Source: Ctenosaura bakeri (lineage: Eukaryota; Chordata; Lepidosauria; Squamata; Iguanidae). From it: DNA of 64,000 nt. Under the pieces are notes generated by a model. That model was not told the origin of the DNA. It did no database searches and saw only the letters and a program-made list of their open reading frames with translations. Made by a program: the position numbers and the translations under genes. The stretch spans positions 682,001 through 746,000 of the forward strand of contig CAOLHI010000056.1 of assembly GCA_948474755.1 (NCBI GenBank). The letters run 5' to 3'. Below, one piece after another: positions 45,361 through 55,363 of the stretch; position 1 is the first letter of the stretch; the number at the start of each line of letters is the position of its first letter.

Positions 45361-46460
45361 TCAAGGTCAAGGGAAGTAATAATACCATAATACCACTATA
45401 TTTTGCTCTGGTCAGACCCCCCTGGAATACTGTGGGCATCACAGTTGAGGAATTATATTGATAAGCTGGAACATGTCCAGAAGAGGGCAACCAAAATGTT
45501 AGAAGGCCTGGAAACCACACCCTATGAAGTGTGCTTAGGGAACTGAGTATGTTTAGCCTGGAGAAGAGAAAGTTAAGAGGTGACATGATAGCTATGTTTA
45601 AATATTTGAAGGGATGTCATATGAAGGATGGATCAAGGCTGTTTTCTGCTGTACCAGAGACTAGGGCCATTTCCACACAGGGTTTTTTAAATGGGGCAGG
45701 GCATCCTCCAGGGAGGATGTCTGCACCTGGAACCGGACTGGGTCTGACCTACTGAATGTAGATCTGCAGTCCAGCCCGCTCCCGAATGACCCGAAGTGGT
45801 TGTCCAGCGTGCTTTTGAAAGGCCGCTAAAAACAGGTCTTTCAAAAGCACGAAGCGCGCCACTGCGAGCCTGCTCCCATATGCAGATTCGCAGGCTAGCA
45901 TTGGTGTGAGCCTGCTATCTGCCAGGGGCAGGCTTTAGGCTGGCGAGCTTCAGCGGTTGGTCAAGACCGCTTGACCAACCGGAAGCCGCCATTTTCGTCA
46001 CCAGAGCAGTGCAGAGCAGTGGCCATGGACTGCTCTGGAGAAGCGTGGACTGGACCGGGGAGCCCAAAAGTCCGGTGAGTAGCGTCATGGGGCAATTCCC
46101 TCACCCCATGCGGAAATGGCCTATGACAATGGAGTAATGGCTTCAAACTTCAGGAAAAGAGATTCCACCAAAATATTAGGAAGAACTTTCTGAGGGTAAG
46201 AGCAGTTCAACTATGGAATACATTGACCAGGAATGGGTTAGCCTCTAAAAGCATGGTGTCTGCCATCCAAATCCATTAGGACTGCTACATACTTGCGCAA
46301 CCAAATGTGGTGGAGTTTCCTTCTTTTGGAGATTTTTTTAAACAGATACTGGATGGCCATCTGTCAGGAATGTTTTGATGGTATATTCCTGTATGGCAGA
46401 ATGGGGTTGGATTCAATGGCTCTCATGGTCTCTTCCAACTCTACAGTTCTATGATTCTAT
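45361..46460 (+). mobile_element. CR1 LINE 3' end, interrupted by MITE D1
   Basis: It starts ggtcaagggaagtaataat, continues gaacatgtccagaagagg and gtttagcctggagaagagaaag. It is broken at the ccagagactag site by D1, resumes gacaatggagtaatggc, and reaches the ctctacagttctatgattctat end. A second MITE (A14) abuts that end. Confidence 0.9.
45665..46121 (+). mobile_element. Family D MITE (D1) inside CR1
   Basis: A 457-bp element with ends ggccatttccacacagg and ccatgcggaaatggcc. Flanks TAG (45662-45664) and TAT (46122-46124) are a one-mismatch duplication at the CR1 position also hit by A9. It contains internal stem-loops at 45809-45850 (tgcttttgaaag and its complement) and 45950-45985. Confidence 0.85.
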
Positions 46461-46571
46461 GGCCATTTCTGCACTATACTGTTATAATGGTATTATTCCA
46501 CTTTCAACACCCTACGGAATCCTGTTGAAAGTGGAATAATAGCACTATGACAGTGTAGTTCAGAAATGGCC
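46461..46571 (+). mobile_element. Family A MITE, minimal (A14)
   Basis: A 111-bp copy in which the two arms join directly (caccctacggaatcctgttgaaag) with the central GC-rich part lost. Exact TAT duplications at 46458-46460 and 46572-46574. Confidence 0.9.
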
Positions 46572-47489
46572 TATGATTCTAATCCTATTGGTTCATTCCA
46601 ACTAGAGTAGACCCACTGAAACAAGAATTGAATGGTCAGTCAATACTTTAGAAAATCCCACCAAGTCTATAGGGCTACTCTAATTGGAACCAATAACAGG
46701 ATGCAGGCCCCAGTCATCTCCAGAGCTTCCAATCTTTCCTAGGTTTAACTTTCTGTGATTGAATATAATGTTCATTGTTAAGGCCACCTACGACTCATCC
46801 CCACTCCCCAAGAGGAAAGATGGCTTTTGTTTCTCCTTCAACCCTACCTCCATTTCCCTCACAACAAACAATGCCCCTCGGGTCCCCCGTGTGGGGCCCT
46901 GCTGCCTATTGAGATGCGTCCACACCCCTGTGCTAATTTCCACTCACAGCTGTGGCAATTAGAAATGTGTGCTTAATGGAGTGTCATGTTAATTGTTGCC
47001 CAGTTAACCAATTTCTCCCTTTAATTGTCGATTGATTAACCTATTGAAATGTTAAGTGACTCAGTTTCCACCCAGAGCAAACATGGGTACTTCATCTGCT
47101 GGAGGGGAAGGGAGGGGAAGAGAAGGGAGCCGAACAGGGAGGGGGGGTGCCTCCCACCAGACTCTTAAGTATGTGCTGGTATTTGCCTCTCCGCCTCCCC
47201 CCAGCTTTTTAATTAGATGAGCCAATTTGACATGCATTTGTCTGCTGGAAAGGTTATCAGCTCTGGAGGTGACCTGTAGAGGCAAGGTTGAACGCAGCAT
47301 CCTTAATAGAAAGGGTTTAGGGCAATGGAGGCTGTACTCAATTTCATTGTGATGATAATTAACAAGATTTTTCTTTCCTCTGGGGCTCTCCTCCTTCTCT
47401 TCCTTTTCTGTAGCTTTAACTATACAGTCAAATGTTTTGTCTGCCATATATATATATGCACACACACGTACGCGCACCTATTACAGATA
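46572..47489. other. Repeat-poor region, candidate conserved noncoding sequence
   Basis: 46930-47060 contains dense AT-hook and homeodomain-like cores (caattag, ttaattgt, gttaacc, tgattaac) in otherwise unique DNA. 47093-47150 is G-rich, and 47450-47470 has an (AT)/(CA) run. No exon supported. Confidence 0.35.
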
Positions 47490-47692
47490 ATGTGGTTGGA
47501 CTAGGACACTGGATGGCCAGGGTTTGAATCATCACTGGAACCCACAGGGTGACCTTAAGCAAGTCACACTCTCTCAACCTGAGAAGAAGGCAAGGGCCAA
47601 CCTGCACTGAATAAATTCTGCCAAGGAATGCCCAGGATAGGTTTGCCATAAGTCAGAAATGACTTGAAGGCACCCAACAGCCACAAAAGAAA
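47490..47692 (+). mobile_element. tRNA-headed SINE, near full length
   Basis: The head is degraded (tggttggactaggacactgg), followed by cagggtttgaatc, the ggtgaccttaagcaagtcac body, tgccaaggaatgcccagg, and the tail gccataagtcagaaatgac... ggcacccaacag. Complete order of the family. Confidence 0.8.
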
Positions 47693-47910
47693 TTGCATTG
47701 GTTTGTAAATTACATTGGCTTGTAATAAGCATGCAAGTAGTCAAGAGTTGGCTAAATCAAAGGATGTTTGGTTGCCAGAAAGACAGCAGCACCTCCCCTG
47801 GGAGGGTTTTAAAAAATAAGAAGAAACAAGATTTTCTTTTTTGGACTATATCTTCCCAATTCTTCCACATAGCAATTATGGCCCATATTTCCAAATGCAA
47901 AGAAAAAAAA

Positions 47911-48250
47911 AGTGATTTGAGTTTGGGCCATTTCTGCACCACACTGTTACAATGCCATTATTCCACTTTCAACCTCCTTTGGAATCCTGGGGTTTGGAGT
48001 TTAGGGAGGGGCCTTTAGAATTCTCAGCCAGAGAGCTTTTGGGTCTCAGTAAACTAGAAACCCCACAGGATGTTGAAAGTGGAATCATAGCACTATAACA
48101 ATGCAGTGCGGAAATGGCCTTAGACTAATACTCTGGAAGACCAAGGTTTGAATCTCCATTTGGCCATGGAAACACACACGCTGACCTTGGGAAAGCCACA
48201 CTCTCTCAGCTTCAAAGAGGGTGAAAAGGCAGCTTCAGAGAGAGAGAGAG
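47911..48250 (+). mobile_element. tRNA-headed SINE interrupted by MITE A15
   Basis: The fragment agtgatttgagt (47911-47922) and the body from tagactaatactctggaag (48121) match consecutive SINE positions. Removing A15 (47926-48119) rejoins them. The body continues to tctctcagcttcaaagag. Confidence 0.75.
47926..48119 (+). mobile_element. Family A MITE (A15)
   Basis: Ends ggccatttctgcacc and gtgcggaaatggcc. Flanks TTG and TTA are a one-mismatch duplication. It has the cctttagaattctcagccagag spacer as in A1 and A4. Confidence 0.85.
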
Positions 48251-48287
48251 ACAACTCCCCCACTGAAAAAAATCTTTAGATCCAGTG

Positions 48288-48327
48288 TCATGTAGTGGTT
48301 TGAAATCCAGGCTCTCTGAAAGACTAA
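48288..48327 (+). mobile_element. SINE head fragment
   Basis: ccagtgtcatgtagtggttt matches the tRNA-like head. The rest is lost, and MITE A16 starts directly after it. Confidence 0.55.
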
Positions 48328-48529
48328 GGACCTTTCTACACTATGCTATTAAAGTGCTATTATTCCATTTGAAACACCCTGTGGAATTCTGGGGTTTGTA
48401 GTTTGCTGAGGCCAAAAAGCTCTCTGGCTGAGAATTCTAATGGCCCCTTCCTAAACGGCAAACCCCAGGATTCCACAGGATGTTGAAAGTGGAATAATAG
48501 CACTATCACAGTATACTGCAGAAATGGCC
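48328..48529 (+). mobile_element. Family A MITE (A16)
   Basis: Long-centre subtype. Ends ggacctttctacac and gcagaaatggcc. Flanks TAA and CAT do not match. Confidence 0.85.
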
Positions 48530-48555
48530 CATATCTCCCTATAGGAGCCTACTCA

Positions 48556-48740
48556 GTCACATAGGGATTGGGGGGGGGGCGATGGGGGCGGTTCGCCCTG
48601 AAGCTGCAATGTTTTTTGGGCATCCTGGCCTGTAGTCATGACCCCGCAAGCCCTGGCCACGCCCCGCAAGCCCTGGCCATGCCCCTACGCACCATGGCCA
48701 CGCCCCCTGCCCTGTAGCCCCACCCACTCCCACTCCTCTT
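48556..48740. repeat. GC-rich stretch with short direct repeats
   Basis: A G-run (48570-48578 region) is followed by repeated ccgcaagccctggccacgcc-type units. Locally very GC-rich against AT-rich neighbours. Possibly a decayed CpG-rich repeat. No promoter evidence. Confidence 0.5.
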
Positions 48741-48824
48741 GCACACACCCCAAGCTCCACCACTGAGCCCACCCAAGTTTTGGGATCTTTGGGGGAAAGG
48801 GCTTTCTTTTGGTCCGACCTCCTT

Positions 48825-49178
48825 CAGAGGTATGGTTGGTGAGGAGTCAGGAGAGAGCCTTCTCAGTGGCTGCTCCCAAGCTATGGAACTTCTTCCTCCC
48901 TGTTCTCCTTCCACTGGCAGACCTTCTTATCAAACAAGACTTCAGTCTTTAATCTGCCTGGGATAGCCCATTGGGTAGGTTTTAATGTGCTTTTAATTAT
49001 TTTAAACAACTGTTTTATGTAGGAGGATTGTACTTAATGCTATTTTATTTTATTTTATTGCATTTTTAGCTGTATTATTTTAACGTATGGTGTGAGCCAG
49101 TTTGGATCCCATAGGGAAGAAAAGTGGGATAAAAATTAAAATAAATAAATAAATAAACAAACAAATAAATAAATAAAT
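48825..49178 (+). mobile_element. L2-like LINE C-terminus and tail with (AAAT)n
   Basis: The plus strand encodes FSVAAPKLWNFF-like sequence around 48866-48900 (frameshifted), then a 3' UTR ending gaaaagtgggataaaaatt and an (AAAT)n tail at 49138-49178. Same class as 14749-15120. Confidence 0.6.
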
Positions 49179-49315
49179 TTGGAGGACACCTATTTGGAAG
49201 AGAGACAGAGCCAGCATGGTAAAGTGGTTTGAACATTGGGTTGTGACTCTGGAGACCAGGGTTTGATTCCCCACTCAGCCATGGAAACTCACTGGGTGAC
49301 CTTGGGCACATCACA

Positions 49316-49695
49316 AAGGCCATTTCTACACCTTACCCTGTTCCCTTGTCATCCCTGTGCTATCCCAGCAGCACCTTTGCCAGAATGGGTGCATGGCCCC
49401 AATGTTCCCCTCCACACCTGGCCAGCTGCTTGTGGATGGGAGTGCAAGTGACATGCGCCTTCCTTCCACAGTGCAGCCGGCCTCTTTCCTGTGTTGTACT
49501 GCATAAGGAAGTGCCTAGCTTGTGCCTCCACCCATTCCCCATGGCCACTGGTGATATGAGCATCATATGATTGTGGGTCATTACAGGTGGGGAAGTGTTG
49601 GCAGTGGGACTGCAGTGATGTTGTGCAAAATCATAACTCACAGACCAGCAGCAACACATTCTTATCGCAGGACAGAACATCATGCAGAAATGGCC
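49316..49695 (+). mobile_element. Family C MITE (C4) inside SINE
   Basis: Ends (aa)ggccatttctacacc and gcagaaatggcc. ACA at 49313-49315 and 49696-49698 duplicates the SINE site (catcACActctc). Related to C2 internally. Confidence 0.85.
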
Positions 49696-49776
49696 ACACT
49701 CTCGGCCCCCAGAAAACCCCATGATTGGTTTGCCTTAGGGTTGCCTTAAATCAGAAACAAGTGGCCGGCACACAGC

Positions 49777-49956
49777 GGCCATTTCTGCACGAGACGGTTA
49801 TAGCCGTCTTATTCCACTTTCAACCTCCTATGGAATCCTGGGGTTTGCAGTTTAGGAAGGGGCCGGCCGGCCCCTCCCAAAACTGCAAACCCCAGGGTTC
49901 CATAGGAGTTTGAAAGTGGAATAAAAGGGCTATAACCGTCTCGTGCAGAAATGGCC
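49777..49956 (+). mobile_element. Family A MITE (A17) inside SINE tail
   Basis: A 180-bp palindrome with exact AGC duplications (49774-49776 and 49957-49959) within the SINE end cacAGCaacaag. Centre ggggccggccggcccc. Confidence 0.95.
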
Positions 49957-49966
49957 AGCAACAAGA

Positions 49967-50394
49967 TTGCTCAGGACCTTAAACAGATCTCTTTGTGTTT
50001 GAAATAAAACCCAGAACAAATTCAACACATCCTTGTCATGGAACTTACTTTTGCTCCAGGCCAAGGCTGGGTACACAGGCATTTGTCAGAGTTACCTGCC
50101 CTAAATTCAGATTGAAGTATTGCTGCAAAGGAACACCAGGTATTGCCTTGAAGGATCACCGTCTGTTTCTATCTGTATCTATCTCCCTTCTACTATGTCT
50201 TTCTGATCTTAATTATGACCCTGCCTGTCGGTTGTAATGAATGCAGAGAAAGCTCTCTTATCTCAGAACAGATCTGTCACACCTGCTGCTCAAGTATACA
50301 CACACACACACACACCCTGGCCTAATACACTACATTAGCTTCAACTTGGCTTGCTGAAATTTCTTGTAGGGAAGAATGTGTTTCTACTAGTTTT
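49967..50394. other. Unique noncoding sequence with (CA)n
   Basis: A (CA)n run lies at 50298-50317. No gene. Confidence 0.4.
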
Positions 50395-51036
50395 GTTTGT
50401 TGTGTGCTTCAAGTTTTTGACTTACAGCAGTTCTAAGGTGAATCGATGGCCATTTCTGCGCGGGGTATTAGAAACGGTGCAGTCCATCCTCCAGGGAGGA
50501 TGTCTGCACCTGGGAGTGCACTGGGTCTGGACTATGTAACGTAAATCTGCACCTTAGCCCGCTCCGGAATGACCCCAAGTTGGTCGTCCAGCGTGCTTTT
50601 GAAAAACCTGGTTTGTTTGGTTTTTCAAAAACATGGAGTGCACCACTGTGAGCCTGCTCCCTTGTGCAGATTTGCAGGCTTGCACCAATGCGAGCCTGTG
50701 ATCTGCCAGGTGCGGGCTTTAGGCTGGCGAGCTTCAGTGGTTGGTCGAGACCCTCGACCAACTGGAAGCTGCCGTTTTCGACGCCAGAGCGGTGCGGAGC
50801 AACAAGCACGCACTGCTCCGGAGCAGCCTGGACCGGACCGGGGAGCCATAAGACCCAGAGGTAGCGGCATGGGGCGATTCCCTTTCCCCGTGCAGAAATG
50901 GCCTATCACAGAGTTTTCTTGGCAAGATTTCTTCAGAGGAGGTTTGCTGTTGCCTTTCTCTGAGTCTGAGAGAGTGTGACTTGCCCAAGGTCACCCAGTG
51001 GGTTTTCATGGCTGAGTGGGGATTGCAACCCTGGTC
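50395..51036 (-). mobile_element. tRNA-headed SINE interrupted by MITE D2
   Basis: The minus-strand tail portion (50400-50447: tgtgtgcttcaagtttttgac) and the body (50904-51036: agagttttcttggcaag to ggtcttctgatg) join when D2 is removed. Confidence 0.8.
50448..50903 (+). mobile_element. Family D MITE (D2) inside SINE
   Basis: A 456-bp copy, clearly the same family as D1 over its full length. Ends ggccatttctgcgcggg and cgtgcagaaatggcc. Flanks GAT and TAT are a one-mismatch duplication. The stem-loop around 50598-50636 is kept. Confidence 0.85.
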
Positions 51037-51210
51037 TTCTGATGTTATTGCGTGCCTTCGTGTCATTTCTGATTTATGATGGCCCACACACAAAAATCTA
51101 TTGTGTGGTTTTCTTGGTAAGATTTCGTCAAAGGATGTGACTTGCCATGGCTGAGTGGGAATTTCAACCCTGGTCTCCAGAGTTGCAGTCCAATGCTCAA
51201 GCCACTAATC
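51037..51210 (-). mobile_element. tRNA-headed SINE, second copy in tandem
   Basis: It directly follows the previous SINE in the same orientation, from tgcgtgccttcgtgtcat through ttcttggtaagatttcg to agtccaatgctcaagccac. Confidence 0.8.
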
Positions 51211-51635
51211 AGGGGTGTCAAACTCAATTTCATCTTGGGCCACATCAGCATTATGATTGCCCTCAAAGGGCTGGTTGTATCTGTAAGATGATATAAATGT
51301 ATTTACACTTTTATCATATTAAATAATTGCCTCTGCATTCAATTATTACTGGTTTTAGTAATAACTAGCTCTGAAATTAGAAGTCTAGGAAAAATAATGG
51401 TAAGCAGATATTTAAACATACAACTATTGTACAATGTATTGAAAGATGAGTTTTGAAAACAGAAAGTTATTTTTTTAATCATCAGACAAATATTACCTGT
51501 TTCTTTTTCTGTTCCCCTACTCCTCTGTGGTTCTTTCTGCCCCCCTGCCCTTCTCTGTACCTGGTGAGCACAATCCCCACATTGTGGGTCCATGACTGCT
51601 GGCATTCTGAAGAAGGGCCAAGCAGGCAGCACTTA
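51211..51635. other. Unique noncoding sequence
   Basis: No supported feature. Confidence 0.4.
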
Positions 51636-52025
51636 GGCCCTTTTCGCACCTTACCTTTGTGCGAGCCGCTCACGGCAGCCCTTCTGCCTTCCGCAGCTGT
51701 TTGCCAGTCGCTCGACCGTAGTGCAAACGCCCCACCCCTTCCTTCTGCAGCGCAGCCTGGGAGCTGTAGGCTGCACTGGGGGAGGAAGCGCAATCAGCCC
51801 GCTCGTCCGATGCACCGCATGCAGGTAAGTGCGTGAGGGCCCTGGGAGCATTGCGCGACCACGCAGTATTTTCAGCTCCCAACCGAAAATAATAAAATGC
51901 GCGCGTGTCCCGCTTTAGGCTCATGAGCGTTGTGTGAATGGAAGTGCATCGTACGGACTGATACTCCCATTCACACGACGCTCAAGGAGCCCTTGTGCTA
52001 CAGAAACTGCACGCAAAAAAGGGCC
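51636..52025 (+). mobile_element. Family B MITE (B7)
   Basis: Ends ggcccttttcgcacc and cgcaaaaaagggcc with exact TTA duplications (51633-51635 and 52026-52028). CpG-rich. gcaggtaagtgcg near 51824. The subterminal hairpin arms are replaced by a different pair (gagcgttgtgtgaatgg... ccattcacacgacgctc), so hairpin structure is kept while sequence changes. Confidence 0.9.
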
Positions 52026-52530
52026 TTAGAATCTTCTACTTCTGACTGCTCCTCTGTCCAACTCTTGCGAGCCACACAGAGCATTGTTATGGTAACCTAT
52101 GGCAACACTCTGATGGTGAGACTACTTGAACAGAGGAGCAATCAGAAGTAGAAGTAGATTGCAAGTGCTGGCTGCTGGGCTCCTCTTCATGATACTGGCA
52201 GCTGAGGACCTGCAATGTGGGTCTCAGGATCACCAGGCAGGGGGAGCCTCACAGCTGCAGGAGAGGTGTGAGGATCACATGAAATGCCAATTCAGCCCGT
52301 GGGCCATGTGCATTACATCATATTGGCTCTATCAGACTCCAGTTCAAACACTCATACCACTACACCATGCTGGCTCTCTCTTTCTACTAGTACCTGGCAG
52401 TTTTTAAAGCTGTTCAGGTGAAGCAAGGGGGAAAGAGGAAATAAATTTGTTTGTTTTCTTTTGAGAATACAGTCCAATCAAAGGACTTGAGAACATTAGA
52501 TTGGATTTGTAGCCAAGGGCTCAAAGTGGT
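52026..52530. other. Noncoding sequence with SINE head fragment
   Basis: 52345-52380 on the minus strand matches the SINE head (gccagcatggtgtagtgg). The rest is unassigned. Confidence 0.4.
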
Positions 52531-52677
52531 AGCTGGTGGCTTCCATGTCAATCCACTCCATGAAACCAAGACCAGGTACTGAACCTGATTTAAGACATGG
52601 AGCTCAGCACTTTGGATTAGCTCAATTGTAAAACCTGGAGTAGATTCACTGCCCCGATGACATGGAAGCCACCAGCT
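52531..52677. mobile_element. Short inverted-repeat element (MITE-like, different family)
   Basis: A perfect 20-bp inverted repeat bounds a 147-bp unit: agctggtggcttcc... at 52531-52550 and its complement at 52658-52677. These ends are unlike the GGCC families. No clear target-site duplication. Superfamily unknown. Confidence 0.6.
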
Positions 52678-53189
52678 GTCTCGAGAGATGTAAAATTTCC
52701 CAGAAAGGTTGACGCTAAAATTTCAATTTTAATTTTGAGTTAATTCGAATTTTAATTCAATTTTAATTCAATTTCAATTTTGAAATTCCAGGAAATTGTG
52801 GTAATTGAAGCCACAGGCTGCCATGAGAGATGTAACATTTCCAGGAATTGTGAAGCCAAAGTTTCTAGAAATTTTGAAATTCTGTCTTTAAAAAGAGAGA
52901 AATTTTGGCAAAAATTGAAAAATAAAGTATTAGGACTTTTTTTTTTACCAACTGAAAGTCACTTTGCCACATTAGGAACATAAAACTCACAATACTCTGT
53001 TCAGAGTATCTTACTTATACTTACAAATTAAATTTCTTTTTTCTTACAAAGGAGGTTACTGTAAGGAACATCTGAACTATAAGGAACCTCTTCAGTTTTG
53101 GCAATTTGAGGAAGAAGTTGGGGGGGAAATCCCAATAAAAACACAGGAAATCATCAACAGGAAACCTAAGTACAGGAATTGTAATGATC
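52678..53189. repeat. AT-rich degenerate direct repeats
   Basis: The sequence around gagagatgtaaaatttccc (52684) recurs as gagagatgtaacatttcc (52824). Between them 52720-52790 repeats ttcaattttaat-type units. The remainder to 53189 is unassigned. It may be an old tandem satellite. Confidence 0.5.
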
Positions 53190-53545
53190 ATAGAATCATA
53201 GTAGAGTTGGAAGAGACCCCAGGGGCCATCCAGTCCAACCCCTGCCATGCAGGAACACCCTCAAAGCACTCCCAACAGATGGCCATCCAGCCTCTGCTTA
53301 AAAACCTCCAAGGAAGGAGACTCCACTACACTCCGAGGCAGCAGATTCCACTGCCGGACAGCCCTGACTGTCAGGAAGTTCTTCCTGAGGTTCAGGTGGA
53401 ATCTTCTTTCCTGCAGCTTGAATCCATTGCTCCTTGTCCTGGTCTCTGGAGCAGCAGAAAACAAGCCCTCTGTTTCCTCTACACGGCATCCCTTCAAATA
53501 TTTAAACATGGCTATCATGTCCCCTCTTAACCTTCTCTTCTGCTG
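53190..53545 (-). mobile_element. CR1 LINE 3' end
   Basis: Minus strand, from catagaatcatagtagag at the left to cttaaccttctcttctgc at the right. It encodes the terminal [25 protein letters not shown] and AVRQWNLLP segments (frame 53261-53518). 5' truncated. Confidence 0.95.
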
Positions 53546-53925
53546 ATCTGATACTGTACATAGGCTTACTTAAAAGTCTTCCTATTACATAGATTTTAGA
53601 AATGATTTTGAGATGACAAGTGAACACTTTGTATTAAACATTGTAGCCCTCTGAAAATATTCCATAATCAGAGAGAAACAGATGGTGATCCTTCATGGCA
53701 ATAGCTTTTATCGTAGATGAGCATGGCTTTCCATCTATTGCCTGCTCCCCATTGCAAGAAGTGTACGCTTCAAAACACAGGCCCTTTCTGTATAACTTTG
53801 TTATCCTGCCACAGCAACGGGTTGTTCCCCATCCAGGAGCCTTGCTACCTCTTATTGTTGCTAACCAGCAGGGGGGTACCAAGGCTTAACAGCACCCAGG
53901 GCAAGGGTGCAGGGCGAGCTACGAG
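53546..53925. other. Unique noncoding sequence
   Basis: No supported feature. Confidence 0.4.
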
Positions 53926-54095
53926 CAGAAGTGGGCAAGGCGAGTGGCGGAAGCGGATGAAGCAAGTGGTGGTGGGTGAGGGGAGGTGAGTGGAGGTAGA
54001 TGGGACAAGTGGTGTGTAGAAGTGGGCGAGGGGAGTGGGAATGGGGCAAACAGCAGGCAGAAGTGGGCAGGGCAAGTGGCAGCAGGAGGCAGGTG
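53926..54095. repeat. Degenerate minisatellite, agaagtgggcgaggcgagtgg-like
   Basis: Imperfect units around gaagtgggcaaggcgagtgg recur at roughly 20-45 bp spacing, G-rich on the plus strand. Overlapping minus-strand frames (77-113 residues, proline-rich) come from this repeat. Confidence 0.7.
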
Positions 54096-54575
54096 GGGAT
54101 TCCTCTTTTTTGTGCCATCCTGACATTGACCTCCCAGGGCACATGCCCCCATTGCCCCACCCTAGATCCGCCTTTGCTAAACAGCTGCTGTCCCATTCCC
54201 AAGCACTGTAAATCAGACCTCTTTCATTGCCAGAGACAATCTGTTAAGAGCCTCCTTTAGTGTTACAATCCCATCAGCTGGGTGACTGCAGTTCCTCAAC
54301 AGGGCTTGATAGCACTTCGTGTCATTGCTGATCCAGTTGTGGACAGGGTGTGGGCGTGCCCAGGTTGTCCCTCTCTCAGCTACTCCCATGGTGTGGTAAG
54401 TTCAATATCTATCCCCTCTTCATGTTTATTTCAAAATTCTCCTTTTTAAAAAATTTTAAAATACATTTTTTAGCATTATAGTGTGAAAATGCAATAGTGT
54501 ACTGGTGTGTCATGCTGTTATCATGCTGCTGCACTAGTACGGCTTACAAAACAAAGAAAAAACTGCAACCGATCA
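54096..54575. other. Unique noncoding sequence
   Basis: No supported feature. Confidence 0.4.
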
Positions 54576-54688
54576 TGAATCATAGAATCATAGAGTTGGA
54601 AGAGACCCCAGGGGCCATCGAGTCCAACCCCCTGCTATGCAGGAACACCCATCAAAGCATTCCCAACAGAGGGCCATCCAGCCTCTGC

Positions 54689-55348
54689 TTAAAAACCTCT
54701 AAAGAAGGAGACCCCACATGGAGGCAGCAGATTCCACTGCCAGACAGCTCTGAATGTCAGGAAGTTCTTCCTGAGGTTCAAGTGGAAACTCCTTTCCTGC
54801 AGCTTGAATCCATTGCTCCTTGTCCTGGTCTCTGGAGCGTTAAAGAACAAGCCTTGTCCCTCCTCAACATGACATCCCTTCAAATATTTAAACATGGCTA
54901 TCATGTCTCCTTTTAACCTCCTCTTCTGCAGACTAAACATACCCAGCTCTCTAAGTCTATCCTCATAGGGCTTCATGGCTTCCAGGCCCCTCACCATTTT
55001 GGTCGCCCTCCTCTGGACTTGCTCCAGCTTGACCATGTCCTTATTGAATTGAGGTGCCCAGAACTGGGCACAGTATTTAAGATGAGGTCTAACCAAAGCA
55101 GAGTAGAGTGATACCAGTACCTCCCTCGATCTAGACACCATACTCCTATTGATGCAGCCGAGAATTGCATTGGTTTTCTTGGCTGCCGCGTCACAGTGCT
55201 GACTAATGTTCAGCTTGTGATTTATCAAGACTCCTAGATCCCTTTCACATGTACTGCTATCCAGCCACACGTCTCCCATCCTATATTTGTACATATCATT
55301 TTTTCTGCCTAAGTGCAAGATCTTATATTTCTCTCTGTTGAAATTCAT
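54689..55348 (-). pseudogene. CR1 reverse transcriptase, C-terminal part
   Basis: The 219-residue frame is the longest open frame in the window. It begins MNFNREKYKILHLGR, then [32 protein letters not shown], a W/F-rich segment and [17 protein letters not shown]. It contains the stretch deleted from the copy at 11191. Confidence 0.95.
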
Positions 55349-55363
55349 TTTGTTAACTTTGGC

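Larger units (their letters stand above)
49209..49966 (+). mobile_element. tRNA-headed SINE hit by two MITEs
   Basis: Head and body (49209-49315) have the family order gccagcatggtaaagtgg, ccagggtttgattcccc and ggtgaccttgggcac. The sequence resumes acactctcggccccc (49696) after C4, reaches the tail ggccggcacacagc (49776), is broken by A17, and ends agcaacaag. With both MITEs removed it is a complete SINE. Confidence 0.9.

Noticed and set aside
47061..47477. 138-residue minus-strand frame
   Set aside because: It covers purine-rich low-complexity DNA with Glu/Lys/Pro-rich translation. No conserved domain or exon boundaries.
54000..54260. Gly/Arg- and Pro-rich frames near 54 kb
   Set aside because: They are produced by the G-rich minisatellite and unsupported by any motif.
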